NCBI GenBank assembly: GCA_938049795.1
Contig: CALLCD010000079.1
Coordinates: 1-8,926, forward strand
Direction: 5' to 3'
Length of the DNA stretch: 8,926 bases
From: an uncultured Hyphomonadaceae bacterium
GTDB taxonomy: Bacteria > Pseudomonadota > Alphaproteobacteria > Caulobacterales > Hyphomonadaceae
Part shown: piece after piece, positions 5,468 to 8,926 of the stretch
Layout of the letters: each line of letters opens with the position of its first letter
Position numbering within the stretch: the first letter of the stretch is position 1
Made by a program: the position numbers and the translations under genes
Notes under the pieces: model-generated
What the model saw: only the letters and a program-made list of their open reading frames with translations
Database searches by the model: none
What the model was told of the DNA's origin: nothing

Positions 5468-8400
5468 TCAAACAGCTACACTGGTTTGTGATAGTGCCTT
5501 TTCTAACAGGTCCGCCGGCAGCGGCATCAATTTCGGCCCGTCCGTCCACACCAGCGCCGCCCGCACAACCCGCTCCGGATAAGCCTCGGCCAGCACGGCG
5601 CAATAGGCCGCCATCTGTAACAAATACGACGCGCCCACCTTGTCGGCGGACTTTGGCGGCGGCCGGTCCGTTTTGAAATCGACAATCAACACATCGCTCG
5701 GCGTAACGATCAGCCGGTCAACGCGGCCATTGATGATCATCCCCTCGGGCAGGGCGGGCGCGGTGCCAATCACCGGCGCTTCGGGCCGCCCGCCTTCGGC
5801 AAACACCGCGTCAAATTGCGGATCGGTCAGCACACCCATCGCCGCCGACAGCATTTCTTCGCGCTCAGGCGCTTTAAGCTGCCGGTCGCGCTCCAAAAAG
5901 GCACGCCCCGCCGCCTCGCGCTCCTGCGCCGCAAGTGCAGGCAGACGCTCCAGCAGCGCATGGATCAGCCGCCCGCGTTTCAGCCGCGCCGCCCGCTTGT
6001 CTCCCATCGGCGGCAAAACCGGCGCATCATCGGCCATCAAAGAGGTCGGCGCGAGCAGGCGCGCAGGCGCAGCGTCTTGCGGGGCAGGGCGGTCAAGCCA
6101 AGCCGGCAGATCAGGCGAGGGCGGCGCAGCAGCGTCCGCGTCCGCTGCACATGGAGGCAACGCACCAAACCGCCAAACCCCGTGCGTGCCACTGTCTCCC
6201 TCAGGTTGCTCCGTCGCCAGCGTTTCCATCGCCTCGGCACACAGAGCATACCAGCTCCCCGATGCAAATCCGCTCTTGGGCGGCTTGTCCGGCGCAGGCC
6301 GCTGTCCATGCCATGCTCCGCAAATAATCAGCCGGTCCTGCGCGCGGGTCAGCGCCACATAAAGGAGCCGCCGTCGCTCCCGCTCCTCACGTTTCTTGGC
6401 ATCCTCGCGTGCGCGTGCCGTAGCGGCGACATCATCTCCTGCTTTCGAGAGCCACACCGGCGCGCCATCTATCGCGGTGACGGATTTGCTGCCGCCTTTG
6501 GCCCCGCGCGTCGTGTCCGGCAAGATCACCACCGGCGCTTGCAGACCTTTCGCGCCATGCACCGTCATCACACGGACTTCTCCATTGGGCGCGGCCAGAT
6601 CGCGTTTGATCTGGCTCTGATCGCCTTCCATACTGGCAACAAATCCCTGCAACGAAGTTGCCCCTTTCGCATCAAACGCCATCGCGCGGCCAAGCAAGGC
6701 CTGCACCGGATCACGCATAGGCGGCCCAAGACGGCTCGCCAGCAGCTCCCACCCGCTCGGCCCATAAACGCTCGGCTCTTCCAGCAGAAGCGACAAAAAC
6801 TCGTAAGCGGGCAAATCACGCCGCCCCAGCAATGTCTCAAGAAACCGCCGCACTATGACATGTTCCGCCACGCCCGAGGATTGCAGCCTTTGCCACAGCG
6901 TCTCTTTCCCGCGCTTATGGGCAAGCGCAAACAAATGCACATCATCATCAACGAGGTTCGCAAACGGCCCGCGCAAAATCTCCGCCAGCGTCAAATCATC
7001 TTCGGGCAACAGCACAAACCGGATCAGGTTCAAACAATCCTGCACACCAATATGATCGGCCAGCACCAGCCGGTCCGCCCCCGCCACCGGCACCTTTTTG
7101 TCTTTTAACGCATCAATCAGCGCATCAAACAGCCCGCCGGTGCGCTTATCGACAAGGATCAGCACATCCCCCGCCTGCATCGGTCGATACGCCCAGCGCC
7201 GGTCCGCATCCTCCGCCCACACCATATCGCGCCGGTCAATCATCTCGCGGATCTGCCCGGCGACCTCCCGCGCAAGCCGGTTTTTCGGACTGTCCGCCGG
7301 TTCGGTGTCGCGCGGCGCTTCGGCCGGTATCGCCTCATCCTGCGCTTCGGGCACCTCAATCGGCCAAAGCTCGACACAGCCGGGCTGATTGGCGCGGCGG
7401 GCGGTGTGCTTGGTCAAATTCGCCTCGGCAACAGGCTGGGCAATATAGGGATGCCCGTCCACATCCCCGCACTCGGAGACCTGATCGACAAATTGCAAAA
7501 TCTCGGGCGACGACCGGAACGACATGGTCATCTCCGGCAGTTCCGCCACCCCGAAACTTGCCCGCGCGCGCGCCTCGAACGCACGCCGCTCCTCGAGAAA
7601 TTTCTGGGGGTCCGCGCCTTGGAACGAATAGATCGACTGCTTCTCGTCCCCCACCACAAACAAAGTGCGCGGGTCCTGCGCGCGCTCGGTGCCAAGCCCC
7701 GCAAAAAACTCCTCGGTCAACGCATTCAGCAGCCCCCACTGATCAGGGCTCGTATCCTGCGCCTCGTCGAGCAGAACATGGGTCAGCCCGCCATCGAGCT
7801 TGTAAAGCACCCAATTGGCCGCCTCCCGCTTGGTCAGCAAATTATGCGTCAGCGCAATCAAATCATCAAAATCAAGCGCCGCATGATCACGCTTGGCTTT
7901 CTGGTATCGCGTCAGGATCGGCAAGCTCAAATGCACCAGCGCCCGCGACCGCGCATAAAGCCGCGCCGCTTTCATGTTCGCGTCCAGCATCCGCACACGC
8001 ACCACTTCCGACCCTTCCGGGATCTCGCCCGTCTGGAACAGCTCCGCCGCCTCGGCATGAGCGAGCACCGGCTTGGTCACCACCGCTTTTCGCTCGCCCC
8101 CGCCCTTGGTAAAAAACAGCTCGCGATAAAGCGCCCATTTCTCCGCCGCGCCCTTGGTCTCAAAAACCAGCCGCAGCGTATCCGCCACCCTCATCGAGCC
8201 GGTCTTGCCATCCGCTTCCAATATCTCGACCACTTTACCAAGCGCCGAAAGCGGCAGCACAGCCATCGCCTCCGCAATCAGCGTGTCCTCATCTTCCTCC
8301 GGCGCGCCCAAAGCAGCCCTCAGCACGCGGTCCATCTCCATCCGGTCATGCCCGCAGCGCTCCGCAAAATCGAGCAGCGCCCGCCCGTGCCCCCGCGCCG

Positions 8401-8926
8401 CCGCCATCCCGCTATCAATGCCAGACCCGCCGCCCGCCAGCGCCACCGCGTCCAGCACATCCCGCCGTTCCGCTGCCGCCTCGGTCAAGCCTTCTCTCAG
8501 CGCGGCGTCCCAAAATTCATCCGCATCCGGTTCATCAATCTCATTAAACCCCGGCGCAACATCCGCCTCGAGCGGAAACCGCCGGAGAATGCGCGAGCAG
8601 AACGCATGAATAGTCTCGATCCGCAATCCGCCGGGCGTCTCCAGCGCTTTCGCAAACAGCGCCCGCGCGTTGCGCAATTCCTCATCTGTATAGCTCGCCG
8701 CCTCCCGCGCTTCGAGCGCTGCGAGCTTCGTCTTCAGCACCGGCTCTTCCAGGATCGACCAGGTTCCAAGCTGCGCAAACAGCCGCTCGAGCATCTCGTT
8801 CGCCGCCGCCTTGGTGTATGTCACACACAGGATAGAGTCTGGCGCCGCCCCCTTGAGCAGCAATCGCGCCACCCGATCAATCAGCACTTTCGTCTTGCCC
8901 GACCCTGCATTCGCCGACACCCAGGC
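5468..8926 (-). CDS. addA: Double-strand break repair helicase-nuclease AddA, N-terminus cut by the window edge
   Basis: The frame is open to the right edge with 1152 residues visible; only the first 20-30 or so residues seem missing. The GTG at 8920 is internal (AWVSANAGSGKT), not the start. AddA is the helicase and nuclease subunit of AddAB, which resects double-strand ends for RecA. Numbering from the Val at 8920, UvrD-type motifs are Walker A NAGSGKT (4-10), TYTKAAANEM (34-43), VLLDEAQDTSPDQW (382-395), VVGDEKQSIYSFQGAD (422-437), MSFRSSPEI (466-474), VMTVHGAKGLQAP (784-796) and LLYVALTRAQDRL (852-864). The C-terminal RecB-family nuclease is intact: LIHALLE (985-991), GRVDRL (1065-1070), VLIVDFKTD (1077-1085; Asp1081 and Lys1083) and LLQMAAY (1100-1106). 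The middle (about 500-760) is the less conserved 1B/2B-like region. No frameshift or missing catalytic residue is seen. AddB should lie next to it beyond the right edge, and trxA follows downstream. Confidence 0.96.
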   Translation of the reverse strand, partial: AWVSANAGSGKTKVLIDRVARLLLKGAAPDSILCVTYTKAAANEMLERLFAQLGTWSILEEPVLKTKLAALEAREAASYTDEELRNARALFAKALETPGGLRIETIHAFCSRILRRFPLEADVAPGFNEIDEPDADEFWDAALREGLTEAAAERRDVLDAVALAGGGSGIDSGMAAARGHGRALLDFAERCGHDRMEMDRVLRAALGAPEEDEDTLIAEAMAVLPLSALGKVVEILEADGKTGSMRVADTLRLVFETKGAAEKWALYRELFFTKGGGERKAVVTKPVLAHAEAAELFQTGEIPEGSEVVRVRMLDANMKAARLYARSRALVHLSLPILTRYQKAKRDHAALDFDDLIALTHNLLTKREAANWVLYKLDGGLTHVLLDEAQDTSPDQWGLLNALTEEFFAGLGTERAQDPRTLFVVGDEKQSIYSFQGADPQKFLEERRAFEARARASFGVAELPEMTMSFRSSPEILQFVDQVSECGDVDGHPYIAQPVAEANLTKHTARRANQPGCVELWPIEVPEAQDEAIPAEAPRDTEPADSPKNRLAREVAGQIREMIDRRDMVWAEDADRRWAYRPMQAGDVLILVDKRTGGLFDALIDALKDKKVPVAGADRLVLADHIGVQDCLNLIRFVLLPEDDLTLAEILRGPFANLVDDDVHLFALAHKRGKETLWQRLQSSGVAEHVIVRRFLETLLGRRDLPAYEFLSLLLEEPSVYGPSGWELLASRLGPPMRDPVQALLGRAMAFDAKGATSLQGFVASMEGDQSQIKRDLAAPNGEVRVMTVHGAKGLQAPVVILPDTTRGAKGGSKSVTAIDGAPVWLSKAGDDVAATARAREDAKKREERERRRLLYVALTRAQDRLIICGAWHGQRPAPDKPPKSGFASGSWYALCAEAMETLATEQPEGDSGTHGVWRFGALPPCAADADAAAPPSPDLPAWLDRPAPQDAAPARLLAPTSLMADDAPVLPPMGDKRAARLKRGRLIHALLERLPALAAQEREAAGRAFLERDRQLKAPEREEMLSAAMGVLTDPQFDAVFAEGGRPEAPVIGTAPALPEGMIINGRVDRLIVTPSDVLIVDFKTDRPPPKSADKVGASYLLQMAAYCAVLAEAYPERVVRAALVWTDGPKLMPLPADLLEKALSQTSVAV

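Noticed and set aside
5816..7108. 430-codon open frame on the plus strand inside addA
   Set aside because: It is antisense to conserved AddA sequence, highly Arg-, Gln- and His-rich with no known motif, and explained by codon bias of addA.

Overview
The window looks like a stretch of ordinary chromosome from a GC-rich alphaproteobacterium. The evidence is the alphaproteobacterial-type AddA helicase-nuclease with a thioredoxin gene directly downstream on the same strand, strong GC bias at third codon positions, and long antisense shadow frames. A marine family such as Hyphomonadaceae or Maricaulaceae is a guess from overall character only. No mobile element, phage gene, CRISPR array or toxin-antitoxin pair is visible.

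Layout from left to right. (1) The 3' part of a plus-strand gene for a DUF900-like alpha/beta hydrolase, cut by the left edge; its stop codon lies inside the next gene. (2) A complete tRNA-Arg(CCT) with encoded CCA. (3) A minus-strand gene for an amidohydrolase family 3 (YtcJ-like) enzyme with a lipoprotein signal, converging on the tRNA. (4) A 180-base divergent control region. (5) A plus-strand pair for alternative polyamine synthesis: a carboxy(nor)spermidine dehydrogenase of the saccharopine dehydrogenase family, followed without a gap by a carboxy(nor)spermidine decarboxylase (nspC) that starts at TTG. (6) A 146-base convergent spacer holding two clear inverted repeats. (7) Minus-strand trxA (thioredoxin), and upstream of it addA, which runs off the right edge lacking only its extreme N-terminus.

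Functionally, the polyamine pair would condense aspartate beta-semialdehyde with a diamine and then decarboxylate the product to spermidine or norspermidine. AddA repairs double-strand breaks together with AddB, whose gene is probably just beyond the right edge. The lipid-anchored amidohydrolase and the hydrolase fragment have no obvious link to these pathways.

I found no convincing new biological system. The points most worth a second look are the CDS stop inside the tRNA, the same-frame abutting dehydrogenase and decarboxylase, the lipoprotein amidohydrolase, and the palindromes between nspC and trxA.
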